A DNA stretch of 64,000 bases, taken from Bimastos eiseni (taxonomy: Eukaryota; Annelida; Clitellata; Crassiclitellata; Lumbricidae). The position numbers were made by a program, and so were the translations under genes. The notes below the pieces were generated by a model. The model had not been told where the DNA came from and did not search any database. It saw only the letters and a program-made list of their open reading frames with translations. Shown in pieces: positions 1 to 9,171 of the stretch; position 1 is the stretch's first letter, and every line of letters starts with the position of its first letter. The stretch lies in the NCBI GenBank assembly GCA_959347315.1, contig OY365806.1, positions 27,332,811 through 27,396,810 of the forward strand, written 5' to 3'.

Positions 1-404
1 ATGGCGCCGCCGTTACCAGACAGTAAATTATTTATATTGGTGTTTCCTTGGGGATATATTAAATTCTGTAAAGTTTCCTTACTCTTTTGACTAAGTGTTG
101 TATTTCCATGGGGAGTTATTAACCCCTGTAACAAATCCTCGCTCCGTTGTTGTGCAAACATTTTTGCTGCTGCTTTATCAACCAATCGCTTTCCAGCATT
201 AATAGCAGCGGTCTTACCTGCATCTATAGCCGTTTTTCCAATCTCCTTTGCAGCTTCTTTCGCAGCACTTAATGTGGTTGATGCTACCTGTCTTGCAGCA
301 TTCGAGGATAACATTCCTTTGAAAAATCCTGATATCGTGTCAAATATTCCAGCGCCTCCGACGACGTATTTCTTAGCAAATCTTCTCTATGTTATGACAA
401 TCAT
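1..404 (-). pseudogene. Virion-type protein remnant, Ala/Lys-rich (partial, in-frame stop)
   Basis: The reading frame starts at ATG 404-402, meets an in-frame TAG at 387-389 (codon 6), and is then open all the way to the left edge. The sequence after the stop is alanine/lysine rich with a short Gly-Gly segment (KKYVVGGAGIFDTISGF) followed by a probable helix with many Ala, Lys and Thr. It is the last of the collinear minus-strand viral genes visible here and resembles a small structural protein found beside the packaging ATPase in Polinton/adintovirus-like elements. The start is chosen because the AT-rich motif TATAAAATG sits exactly on it, as at the other genes. The carboxy-terminus is beyond the window. 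Function is not established; a capsid-associated or core role is inferred from context. Confidence 0.6.
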
Positions 405-428
405 TTTATAATTGCATCATTAATTTTT

Positions 429-1302
429 TTAGCATGACGCATTTATTTCATTTTGCCGAAGTAACTCATCGCAGATACCGACTACCTCGTTTCTTAATCC
501 TGTATTTCCCGCTTTGAAGCTAGTGAATCGAAGAGTTAACATATCCACTAGCGCATTAGGGTCTTGTGGGAGAACTACAACCCCCTCGCCCGTTGAGAAC
601 ATCCCTTTCCGCACCGAGAGCAATGGCTTAATGATTTTATTATGTTTTAGACCTCTAGACGATTTGGGCTTATTCGGATTATTAGGTACATACAAGGCGC
701 CCGTCGATTCAAGAATTTCCGAGTACTTGTCTAGATCGTTTTGACTGTATATCAACTCGTTTGGTTCCTTCATCGTCATCAATTCCCATAGCCCTGAGTT
801 CCCTTGTAGGTGTTATTACCAATAGATATATCGTCTCCTTCGATTGAAATTGGATAGTTTCCGATGAAAAAACCTCCATCTCTAGAGTGTATTCCGAAGG
901 TCGTGGCCGTCAACTTTTATTCGCAGCGTATTCTTTTAAATATTTTGTGGCAATATCACCTAATTCCAAAGTTCTAATATCTAAAACGGGATCTTCCGCA
1001 AACACGTCTATTGAGGGATATTGTGGGAATTGAGTCACTTTCAACGATGTCGATAGCGATGCCGGCAATGCTCGAAGAGCTATAGAAGTCGCCGTTGTGC
1101 TTTCCTTAATCGCGCCTAATTCTTTGGATATTCCAGACTGCGAGTCGATGATTGGTTTGTACGCCTTTATCAATTCCCGCTGAAGAGATATGTCTCCTAT
1201 TTTCTCTGATAACGAGTCCTGTCTAATATTTTGCTTCATCTTGAGAAAATTCTCAACTATAAAGTCTCGTTTGGCTGGGTTTTGAATTTTTAGAAACGAC
1301 AT
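429..1302 (-). pseudogene. Viral hypothetical protein remnant, three frames (two frameshifts)
   Basis: One ancestral gene read in three segments. The first runs from ATG 1302 to TGA 910-912 and begins MSFLKIQNPAKRD, a helical, coiled-coil-prone stretch. A middle segment in another frame ends at TGA 779-781 and carries the motif DGGFFIGNYPI. The last runs to 429 and contains PNNPNKPKSSRGLK and a carboxy-terminal NTGLRNEVVGICDELLRQ. The segments follow one another as in a familiar family of uncharacterised proteins from Polinton-like elements of invertebrates, so I read them as a single gene of roughly 290 codons broken by two frameshifts (near 905-915 and 785-800). No enzymatic motif is visible. 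A scaffold or virion role is a guess from position among structural genes. Confidence 0.65.
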
Positions 1303-1368
1303 TTTAAAGTTGGAAACATAATATTTAAACGTAAAAACGTAAAACGTAAATAGACGTTCGTTTTGTAT

Positions 1369-1497
1369 TCAATTCGTTTTGCCTAAGTGTTTCGTCGCTT
1401 CATCTATGTTGACATTGGTTTTACTCCTAACCTCTTCCTTCGTCTGATTAAATTTCTCGATTTCACTCAGAATAACGGAATATTCTGAGTCTGAGAT
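1369..1497 (-). pseudogene. Possible small viral ORF remnant without start codon
   Basis: An open stretch of about 42 codons lies between two viral genes. It contains EYSVILSEIEKFNQTKEEV, then a helical charged tail ending in TGA 1369-1371. There is no ATG, but a TATAAAAT motif like those at neighbouring starts lies just upstream (about 1500-1510), so the start may have been lost. The predicted product would be a short amphipathic helix. I do not recognise a family with confidence, and the stretch may be chance. Confidence 0.3.
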
Positions 1498-1539
1498 ATT
1501 TTATAATATAAAAGAATATTTTTAAAATGGAATTAAATT

Positions 1540-1951
1540 TTATTCGTAATTCACATAACATAACGAGTCTCCTTCGTTTACGGTGACAGTTCCAAGATCT
1601 CTAAAATTCATAATATAGAGTAAAATTTCTTCCGCGAATCCAGTGATGGTATCCCTTAGCAGGCGACACCCCGCTTCTATAAATTCCGGATGGAGCGAAA
1701 TTTTAAACGATCCATTCGTCATTCGGACACCTAAGCCTAACGGTAAAACAACCGTCTCTTGTGAATGAATAGTTATCTCTTCTTGAGCAAAAAAACTCCC
1801 ACCTTAGACCGCCCATTTGTCTTTGAGGCCTATACTTGGCATCCCACATACTTTCAAACGCCTTCCACCTGACAGATCTCGGCTGAGTCCTTACTTCTGG
1901 AACAATTTTTGGTTTCGTCCACCCCATTTTATGAATTGGAAATAGAGACAC
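1540..1951 (-). pseudogene. Viral beta-rich protein remnant (dUTPase-like fold suspected), frameshift in T7 run
   Basis: Two overlapping frames form one gene. The first (from 1951) contains KPKIVPEVRTQPRSVRWKAF and WDAKYRPQRQMGGLRWEFF. The second (to 1540) contains MTNGSFKISLHPEFIEAGC and ends VNEGDSLCYVNYE. The break falls at a run of seven A on the plus strand (1789-1795). On the far side of the run the second frame continues the same protein. The start is GTG at the position where neighbouring genes have ATG after a TATATAAA motif, suggesting ATG decay; an internal ATG exists nine codons in. The carboxy-terminal half is made of short beta strands and recalls the dUTPase/beta-clip type, but the catalytic dUTPase motifs are not evident, so the function stays open. 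Confidence 0.55.
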
Positions 1952-1971
1952 TTTATATATACAATATTTTT

Positions 1972-2574
1972 TTATAGCAATAATCCGAGAAGCGGAATGT
2001 TTTTAAATGGCGAATCTGGTTCTAAGATAAGTCCTTCCCCATTTTCGAACCCATTACCTCTTTTCAGATACAGGCCATCTTCCGCGCCGTTTAATCCAGA
2101 TCCTTGGTATGGGTTCATGTATAGGCCCTCCCCCTGTTGCACTATCTTGAAGTTTTTACCCCGAACATTGAGATATATAGCCCCACCCGTTCCGGTGACT
2201 TTATCAATGACTTTAGAACCAGCCGCTGCACCTATTCCAGTTAATGCACCCGTTTCCAAGCTCGGTAATACGCTCGATAGCAGGAATTTACCCGTCGTTG
2301 CTAGAAACGGTAAAATGGCGCCGATAAAGCCTCCTTCGACTTCAGCATTATGTATCAATTGCGTTTTACTCATTTTTATAGTCACGCCTTTCCCATCCTG
2401 ATACGCTTTGGCTAATTTATTGACCTGTGCTTGGGTAACAGCTAACACGTGCTCTCCGTTTAAATTGCTGTGCTTAATCCAATACTAAGACCTGTTCCTG
2501 CTTGTAGCGATCTTTTAATTTTATCTTTTTGTCCTTCTGAAATATGGACTTTGACGTTCGTGTATCGACTCATT
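1972..2574 (-). pseudogene. Virion-type protein remnant with hydrophobic segment and Gly-rich GEGL repeats (one frameshift)
   Basis: The gene starts at ATG 2574 directly after TATATAAA. The first 37 codons (YTNVKVHISEGQKDKIKRSL) end in a stop. The remainder is open in a second frame from about 2480 to 1972, so one frameshift separates them. The second part has a hydrophobic, glycine-rich central segment (GGFIGAILPFLATTGKFLL) and then three short related repeats (GEGLYMNPY, EDGLYLKRG, GEGLILEPD) before PFKNIPLLGLLL. Similar proteins are encoded beside the packaging ATPase in Polinton/adintovirus-like elements and resemble small membrane-active or core virion proteins. That role is inferred only from composition and position. 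Confidence 0.6.
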
Positions 2575-2596
2575 TTATATAAAACTACAAAAACTT

Positions 2597-3374
2597 TTAA
2601 GCTTCTCTAATATGAAACCGTATCGATAATTCCTCACCTCGCAGATTAATTAGCTTACCATTGTGATCGGTGAGAGTCGTTTCCATTGTCGAAATCGTGG
2701 ATAGGGTGATTGGAAGATAGATCAAATTTCTCGGCGTTTCAATTATCTTATTGCCAGGCCCTACATTCGGGAAGAAGGAATAGATAATGTTATCTGCATT
2801 TCCGTTGCTATAGGATGCTCCGATGATATCGCTCGTTACCCTCAGATTACTAACACTCATTATGTCCACTATATTCTCTGATTCTAGGTACCCCCTCGGT
2901 ATATCGCCACCTACTGAAACCTAGGACTTTTCCGATAGAGTTACCCACCTGAAAATCAACCATGTAATTCTCCGCTATATGCAAAACTGTCTTCAACGTA
3001 TTGCTGTTTGCTTCTATCTTAATATTGTATTCTCCGTTAATCATATCATAATACTCCTTTTCTTTCATACTTCTCTGCACGTATTCGTTAATGTCTGTAA
3101 TTTCATAACAGCCTTCAGGGATGTGAATAGTAACCCACATACCTCCACCATTCGGCGAATACGAAAAGCTGTTGTTAGTCGCGTCGATGTTTGGGAATGA
3201 AATATATGTTTCCAGGTTGACCAAAGCCATTTCGTACTTTTTACCTTTATCGAACGGTATCAACGGATTGAACCGAGTTCTTATTCTTAATAATATGTAA
3301 AACGATGACTTTGGCTCTGTATAACGAGCAATCCTTTCGGTATTGTCTGCAATCTTCTGTAGAATCGATTCCAT
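2597..3374 (-). pseudogene. Putative minor-capsid (penton-like) beta-rich protein remnant, frameshifted
   Basis: The gene begins at ATG 3374, right after an AATTTAAAA motif. The first frame (to 2850) has a short helix, then alternating beta-strand-like segments such as KYEMALVNLETYISF and GGGMWVTIHIPEGCYEI. The second frame (2869 to 2597) continues with IIYSFFPNVGPGNKIIETP and ends LRGEELSIRFHIREA. The two overlap at 2850-2869, indicating a single frameshift in a protein of about 255 residues. Length, beta-rich character and place between the ATPase and other virion genes suit a single-jelly-roll minor capsid protein, but I cannot demonstrate the fold. The family is recognisable in many invertebrate Polinton-like elements. 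Confidence 0.6.
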
Positions 3375-3397
3375 TTTTAAATTAGCAACAGATTTAT

Positions 3398-4217
3398 TTA
3401 TGATGGAATGAAGAATTCATCGAAACCGCATCTATACTTTCCGTTATTCTTATTGCTAGTGTGATCTATTACTACAACACCGTGAGGTTGCTTCCACGCT
3501 GTTTTGCATAGTTTCTTTAACTCATCCTTAGGGATGTCTGTACTTACATGATCGTGGTAGATGTGATTAATATTTTTCTGGTCTTGAGAAAACAAGCAGA
3601 TAAAGTTTGCATTCTCTCTGATCGTCTGTCTCGGTAATTTGAAATAATTCTGTGCGAGGTAGAAACAGTCGACGTTGCTATGCCTCCCTCGGATGTAATA
3701 AGTCTCGCATTGATTCTGCTTTTCTAACTGTAAATCGTCGAAAATCATCAAGTTCTTCTCATCACGATTCAATTCTCTCGGACCTGGCACATCTTCTGCT
3801 GATTCAAAGAACTTGGAAAAAATATCAGATTTTTTAACCAAGTGTTTAGCCATTTGCTCAACTACAAATGCTGGTGAAAGATTTTGTCTCATGATCTCAT
3901 CTTGGCAATCGAATAATCCAACGATGGATTCTTTAAGTATTTTTTCTTCAAATCCTTTTTTCAGAATTTCATACTCTGGTTGAAAGAGAGACCTTCCGAA
4001 TACTTGCAGATTGTCATAATCTAACCATCCGAGTTGTAGAAGTACGTTCAACAGTAGCGTCGTCTTACCGCACCCAGACTTTCCTACGATTAACCCTCTT
4101 ATACTTCTAGGTAAAAGAGGGTTATTGAATCCGGTCCTCCGGACCTTCTCATCTGGACGCCCCTGCGTGTCTCTTGGATAATATGTCGTTCCACGATAAT
4201 TTTTTTGTGACTTCCAT
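3398..4217 (-). pseudogene. Genome-packaging ATPase (A32/FtsK-HerA type) remnant, frameshift near the start
   Basis: A P-loop ATPase that would pump viral DNA into capsids. The Walker A motif GKSGCGKTTLL lies at about 4060-4084 and the Walker B motif LMIFDDL about 110 residues later. The long reading frame continues upstream of its first internal ATG (4051) through the Walker A motif and PLLPRSIRGLIVG to about 4195. The natural start is ATG 4217-4215, set back to back with the divergent zinc-ribbon gene, but a run of seven A (minus strand, 4206-4200) throws it out of frame after six codons. Downstream the ATPase core is intact to the stop at 3398. This is the best preserved viral gene here. 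It is classed as a pseudogene because of the amino-terminal frameshift and the decayed neighbours. Confidence 0.8.
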
Positions 4218-4243
4218 TTTAAATATATCTAATTATATTTAAA
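4218..4243. promoter_or_regulatory. Divergent AT-rich promoter between ATPase and zinc-ribbon genes
   Basis: Only 26 bp separate the two divergent ATGs. Both sides carry the same element, ATATTTAAA, running straight into the ATG, so the segment is nearly palindromic. This matches the TATA-like motif abutting other starts of the element and suggests very short or absent 5' leaders. Confidence 0.55.
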
Positions 4244-4393
4244 ATGTATTGCGTAAAGTGTAAAACTCATACTGAAACTCAAAATGTACAGACTGTTATA
4301 ACGAAGAATGGAAGGCCGGTGCTTAGAGGCACGTTTGATGTTTGTGGAAAAACAAAGACTCAATTCGTGAAAGCAGTAGAAGGTGGCATCTAG
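4244..4393 (+). pseudogene. Small zinc-ribbon protein remnant (DUF5679-like), first domain of a fused gene
   Basis: ATG 4244 opens a 49-codon frame ending at TAG 4391-4393. It begins MYCVKC and contains TKNGRPVLRG and DVCGKTKTQFVK, the layout of the small DUF5679-type zinc ribbons seen in large DNA viruses and Polintons. One of the four expected zinc ligands is missing: residue 31 is Phe where a Cys would be expected. Beyond the stop, reading in a different frame continues without another start towards the phospholipase-like domain, so the two were probably one protein and the stop reflects a frameshift near 4385-4392. Confidence 0.6.
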
Positions 4394-4758
4394 TTGGGTC
4401 TCTAAATTCAGTAACTAGCGGTATTAAGTTACCATAGGCTAAATTTCCAGGTGAGATGCACTTGCCGGGACATCAGTTTACAGGACCAGGAACTAGACTG
4501 GATTTGAGATGGAATCCCGATGGAACTCCAAAAGGTTGGTCTAAATCCGTTGATAGAGTCGATAACGCTGCATATTATCATGATTTAGCCTACAACCAGC
4601 ACTCTGATACGGCTTCTAGGAATGTCGCCGACAGATCAATGATTAATTAATTGAATAATATACCTAATCCTAGCTTACGAGAGAGATTTGAGAGGGCTAT
4701 AGTCAAGCCTATATTATCTCCTAAAACTAGTCTCGGGTTAGGTTTAAAAAAAGCCTAA
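4394..4758 (+). pseudogene. Phospholipase A2-like domain remnant (parvovirus VP1u type)
   Basis: The frame contains MHLPGHQFTGPGTRLD, a glycine-rich loop like the calcium loop of VP1-type phospholipases, followed by DNAAYYHDLAY with the catalytic His-Asp pair and following Tyr. In-frame stops lie at about 4434-4436 (before the GEMHLP segment) and at 4648-4650, after which the same frame continues with NIPNPSLRERFERAIV to TAA 4756-4758. In this family the domain sits amino-terminal to an integrase. In parvoviruses such domains help particles leave endosomes; the role in Polinton-like viruses is inferred by analogy. The gene cannot be functional as it stands. Confidence 0.75.
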
Positions 4759-5300
4759 AATTACAACCCGATCTCAAATGGACTAATCAATTAGCGAATG
4801 AATTGCATAAACCTGTAGTAAGGCATTTTAGAAAGAGAAAGGTGTACGTTAGTGGAATAGATGAAATTTGGGCTGCTGATTTAGTCAATATGCAGGCTTT
4901 CGCTAAGGATAACGATGGTGTTAAATATCTATTAACCGTTATAGATGTGTTTTCCAAGTACGGGTGGATCGTGCCATAAAATGATAAGAGTGGAAAATCT
5001 ACAGCTAGTGGTTTCTTGAAAATATTAGAGAGCGGAAGAAGTCCTGGCAAACTCTGGGTGGATAAAGGTAAAGAATTTTATAATAAAAATGTCCGGGAAT
5101 TAGTCGAGTTATATTCTACTGAGAACGAGGAAAAATCGTGCGTTATTGAGCGTTGGAACCGGACAATGAGAGATAAAATGTTTAAGTACTTTACAGCTAA
5201 TGTAACAAGGAGATAGATAGATGTGTTGGGTGAAATGGTTAGTAATTATAATGAGACTAGGCACTAGGCTAGGGTTTTTTGCCTGTTTATGAGTTAGGTT
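4759..5300 (+). pseudogene. Retroviral-type (rve) integrase remnant with several stops
   Basis: From about 4761 a frame reads through DLKWTNQLANELHKP, KRKVYVSGIDEIWAADLV, LLTVIDVFSKYGWIVP, LWVDKGKEFYNKNV and ERWNRTM. The three acidic residues of the DDE catalytic triad are present: Asp 4878-4880, Asp 5061-5063 and Glu 5148-5150. Stops interrupt it at 4977-4979 and 5214-5216, and more occur after 5260. The frame is offset from the phospholipase-like domain by a frameshift at a run of seven A (4745-4751), so the two look like parts of one former polyprotein. Integrase would insert the element into host DNA; this copy is dead. Confidence 0.8.
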
Positions 5301-5544
5301 AATATTATAACCTAAGTACGAAGCGACTATAACCAAATTATTGGTGGATTTTATGGGATTATAGGTGTATATAGATTAAATGCACTAGGTAGCAACAAAT
5401 ATAGCTACTATCGATCGGTATGAACCACTTTATATATACTCTAAAATACATGTATGTATGCATGTATGTATGTATGTATGTATGTAAATGTATATTTAGG
5501 CCTATATATGTACCTCTTTATTTTAATGTCCAGAAGATCTATAC
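5301..5544. other. Flank of viral element with ATGT microsatellite
   Basis: After the integrase remnant fades there is AT-rich sequence without recognisable coding, then a short ATGT tetranucleotide run at about 5452-5485. The right boundary of the viral element lies somewhere here, but I see no terminal repeat. Confidence 0.5.
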
Positions 5545-5890
5545 GTAGACATCTCAATAGGGGCGTCAATCCCTCTGAGTGATGAAGGCAAACCCTCTGG
5601 TCCCAAGTGTATGTAAGGCAAGGTATTTTCTCTCCGCCCTAAGACACAAAAATATCATCCATACGTGAAATTGGAGGCATTTACAATACAATACAACTGT
5701 TATTTGATATCCCTCTTCTTACAGTTAAGTTCAGAACTGCAGTTGTAATGCAGAGCAACTGTGTGCGAAGGACTTGCTCAAGGTCCTTACACAGTGACGC
5801 CTCGGACGAGAGTCGAACCCGTTCACCCAGCGCACACTGAGCTTTACGGACCAATCGCTCTATAACCAATCGGTCACCGTGCCACTCCGT
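5545..5890 (-). mobile_element. tRNA-derived SINE, head plus body
   Basis: Read on the minus strand, the 5' part (5890 to about 5740) has a tRNA-like A box (GTGACCGATTGGTTATAGAGC) and B box (GGGTTCGACTC). A body with AAATGCCTCCAATTTCA and GAGGGTTTG follows down to about 5545. The head recurs at 49556-49725, 13294-13347 and (diverged) 31985-32115; the body recurs alone at 20128-20312. This copy shows that head and body belong together. Confidence 0.7.
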
Positions 5891-5928
5891 TCCTCCGGAC
5901 CTTCTCATCTGGACGCCCCTGCGTGTCT
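5891..5928. repeat. 38-bp exact copy of viral ATPase 5' coding sequence
   Basis: These 38 bases are identical and in the same orientation to 4135-4172 inside the amino-terminal part of the packaging ATPase remnant. Similarity extends a few bases leftwards with one mismatch. The copy abuts the 5' end of the SINE. Confidence 0.85.
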
Positions 5929-6330
5929 ATTTGCTTTCTTACTCTTCTTCACCCTGCTACCCTCGCCGTACTGTTCTGAGATGGAGTCGATAACTATGCG
6001 CAATGCAGTATATAGGCCTATATTATGAGAAAATTGAACAAAGCATGGAACATTTCGTTCATCTTTGCGACATCCACAGGAACAGGTAGTGGTTGTCGAT
6101 GACGTAAGACATAAGATGAGGTTAATATAGGGGCTGCACCACTAAACGATGGTCGAATAATGCTTATAATTATTCACTTCTCTGTAAGCTTGTGATTCGA
6201 TTATAGTCTATCACAATGAACCAGGACGGCCAAAAGTAAATCAGCATATGAAAATAAGCGTAAGATGTGGTCTGTGGTGTTTTTCCGGGTATTTGTCTAG
6301 ATATAACGAATGACTAAATGACATAAATAC
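5929..6330. other. No gene seen
   Basis: AT-rich intergenic sequence between the short viral repeat and the LINE fragment. No open frame or repeat was recognised. Confidence 0.5.
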
Positions 6331-6815
6331 TTAGTCCTTCCTGTGTAGGTCTACACATCGGGCAATGCACTTCCTCCATTCGTCTCTGTCCAAAGCCAGT
6401 GTCTCAGCGTCCTCCCACGATATCTCCAAACGTTTTAGGTCGTCTCTTATGGTCTCTGGCCAGTTTTTACTCGGTCTTCCTCTTCTCCGTCGCTCTCCCA
6501 CACACAGGGCATCACCTGCTTAGCTCTTCTCTCCTCCCCATGCGACAGACATGCACCCCATCCACACGACCCCATCCACCTTAGTCTTATCCTTCTGATG
6601 TTGCTCTCGATGTCTTCTTGTCCCGCTTTCTCTCGTACGATCTTGTTGGTTATCTTGTCTCTCCATGATATATGCAAGATTCTTCGCAGCCATCTGTGAT
6701 GAGCCGCCTCCAGTCTCCTCCTGTTTGCCACCGTCATTGGCCACGTCTCAGATCCATACAACAGTGTACTCACTACCACGACATTTTATAGGCGGGCCTT
6801 GGTCCTTAAAACTAC
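6331..6815 (-). mobile_element. Non-LTR retrotransposon (LINE) fragment, ORF2 carboxy-terminus
   Basis: On the minus strand a frame reads STLLYGSETWPMTVANRR, HHRWLRRILHISWRDKIT, then RRIRLRWMGS, all typical of the region after the reverse transcriptase of LINE ORF2. A frameshift near 6495-6540 moves it to a second frame with RRRGRPSKNWPETIRDDL and a natural end at TAA 6331-6333. An in-frame stop lies just upstream of STLLYG. It is a 5'-truncated, inactive copy. Confidence 0.85.
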
Positions 6816-7239
6816 ATCCAATAATGATTTACAAGTTGCAACGAAATTAACAACTTAATTTCGCTTTTACTTCATAAACTGACTACAAACTAGGCCTATA
6901 GAAGAAGAAGAAGAAGAATACGCCTGATAGGGACTAAGATGCCCTATACACTGACGGCATTGGCCGACCTAATAATGCAGAGTAATAACATGCACGCATG
7001 CCATGCACCATATAATAACAATAATAATATTATTATTATCATTATTACTACTACTATTATTATTATTACTATTATTATTGTCAGTTCTTTAATTGTCGAT
7101 CCCGGTGGGCTGTTTTAACGTGCCTCTGAACGCTACGGCGTTGAATCTTTGAGTGCAAATGAAGAGACGTTGAAACAAGTGCACGGTCTCCATAGGATCT
7201 CCTGCTACGGCGGTCATGCGGCCATCATTAATAATAATA
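6816..7239. repeat. Short GAA and ATT simple repeats, otherwise no gene
   Basis: GAA repeat at 6899-6918 and ATT/ATA runs at 7015-7080. The unique stretch 7081-7225 is of middling GC and not recognised; it may be the tail of a transposon. Confidence 0.5.
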
Positions 7240-7450
7240 ATATTATTATTATTAATAATTATAATTACATAATTACTTTTATTATTATTATTATTATTAC
7301 TATAATAATAATCTTATTATTATTAATAATTATAATTTCATAATTACTTTTATTATTATTATTACTATAATAATTATCTTATTATTATTAATAATTATAA
7401 TTACATAATTACTTTTATTATTATTATTATTATTATTATTTTTTATTATA
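7240..7450. repeat. Three tandem copies of a ~68-bp AT-only unit
   Basis: A unit of ATT trinucleotides followed by AATAATTATAATTACATAAT recurs three times, starting near 7240, 7310 and 7379, with few differences. It is a tandem duplication of an already simple sequence. Confidence 0.7.
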
Positions 7451-9171
7451 TTATTATTACCACTGACTCCAGAACAACAGCGCTTCTTCGAATAGTTTCT
7501 TAGAGCCCGAGGGATAATATCTACCTCGGTGAAAAATATTATGGTAATTATAATCATGATAATAACATATTCGTTTAATTTAAAACTGACAATCCGCAAT
7601 ATACATAATTAGAAGCACAGTGCGAAGAAAAACCAAGTACCAATAATATTACTACTATTATTACAATTTAGCCTATTGTTAACTTGTTATTATTATCGAA
7701 ATTATTACTATCATCATTGTTACTATTACTTGTTTGTGATACACTGGCATTGTGTATCCGAATATCATACTCAGTAGCCTATGCGTCTTTGTGTGGAAGC
7801 ATTATAGTGGCAATTTTTTTCAAATAAGACAAACCTCTGACAATTAAACACAAATAATATTTATAAGCAATCAAATATGTAATAAAAGTTGTGTCTTAAT
7901 AGAAGACTTAATAAACCATAGGTTGTCACCATACATCAAATCATGTTATAATTATTCAATTGACTTATAGGTTCGAATTTGATGATTATAATTTTATCAG
8001 GTTACAGGTTAATAAAAAATGCAAAATCAAAATCAACTTCAAAGCAAAACAGTAGGATCGTAAATTTATTTGTATCTTTTTATCATAAGACTGAAAGACA
8101 ACACTTAGGCCTATAGCCTATGTGTACAATTCTTTTGGACAGTCTTTTAAATAAAAATGACCGATGATTTCTATCAACAAAACGTCTCGTGGAAATTGAA
8201 ACCCAGTTATGCCTCAATTCTGTGGAGCTTTAGTGCATTTAAAACAAAGATGGAGCTCTAAAGAATTTATCGTAATTGTAATCTCCAAGCTTCTAATGCG
8301 CCACTAGAAAGTCAAGCGCATACCTCCAGCTTATACACGATCGCCGATCACAGCGCAGCATTTGCAGTGTCGTCACTGAAATCTGCGATTTCAAATGGCA
8401 TAATTTAAAATAGCTAAAAGAAAGATCAACGTTCGCCGGGAAATGTATCTGATGAAATAATAGCAAGCCGCGCAGTCGTGTTTAGGCAAAACAGACTTTC
8501 CAGGTAAAGAAATCAAATCCAATCAGTTGCCAGCAAACAACATCGATCAAGCGAGTGAAATTATTCAATGCATCGTCAACAAGAGGATATCTAATCTATA
8601 ACAAAGAATATCGACAACAAAGAAAAGCCGTAAGCAACGAGGCTTATCTAAGCGATGATGTACATGACCATCAGCTTGACTGAGCAGCTGTTACACAAAT
8701 TGCTTCAATAAATACATCATCAATCTCATTCAAAGTAGATTTAGCCTTAAAGACTATTGATCGGAACGTTAGAGTAATTAATCACGTGAATGCGTGTATA
8801 CACAGTTATGAGAATCGCTGCAAAACATGCAATGGGTTCAACACATGCGACGGTGAATAAGCTGTTCCCCTTGGCTTTGTGGGTGCTGAGAAATTTTCAA
8901 ACATTTACATTACATTACACTCTACTCATCAGCCATTGCCACTAACTGTATCGAAGTGGTCTTCAAAAACTCTGAATTAAGAAATTCGTCGTGAATATCA
9001 ACGGTGCCAAGTGCATGGCTTAAGCTACAGACCTGGTGGTAATATGAAGACTGTTACTTGCTTCAAGGCTCGTTCAGGTGTTATCATTTAGCTTAGCAAA
9101 TTGAACGAGACTACAGTCCACTGCACGTATCGACACGACATCGCTAAACAATCACCTATGCTAATAGGTGG
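7451..9171. other. No gene seen
   Basis: AT-rich intergenic DNA with scattered TAGGCCTA octamers. Open frames are short and not recognised. Confidence 0.5.

Larger units (their letters stand above)
1..5300. mobile_element. Decayed endogenous Polinton/adintovirus-like element, truncated at window edge
   Basis: A cluster of short, closely packed intronless gene remnants unlike the rest of the window. Those on the minus strand (404 to 4217) include an A32/FtsK-like packaging ATPase and several virion-type proteins. Those on the plus strand (4244 to about 5300) carry a small zinc-ribbon, a parvovirus-type phospholipase A2-like domain and a retroviral-type integrase. This combination is characteristic of Polinton-like/adintovirus elements integrated in invertebrate genomes. 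Polymerase B, major capsid and protease were not seen and would lie left of position 1. No terminal inverted repeat is visible in the window. Almost every gene has a frameshift or stop, so this copy is an inactive genomic fossil. Family assignment is from remembered protein patterns, not a search. Confidence 0.85.

Noticed and set aside
5740..5890. tRNA-like A and B boxes considered as a tRNA gene
   Set aside because: No acceptor stem or anticodon arm; the same sequence recurs as a SINE head.
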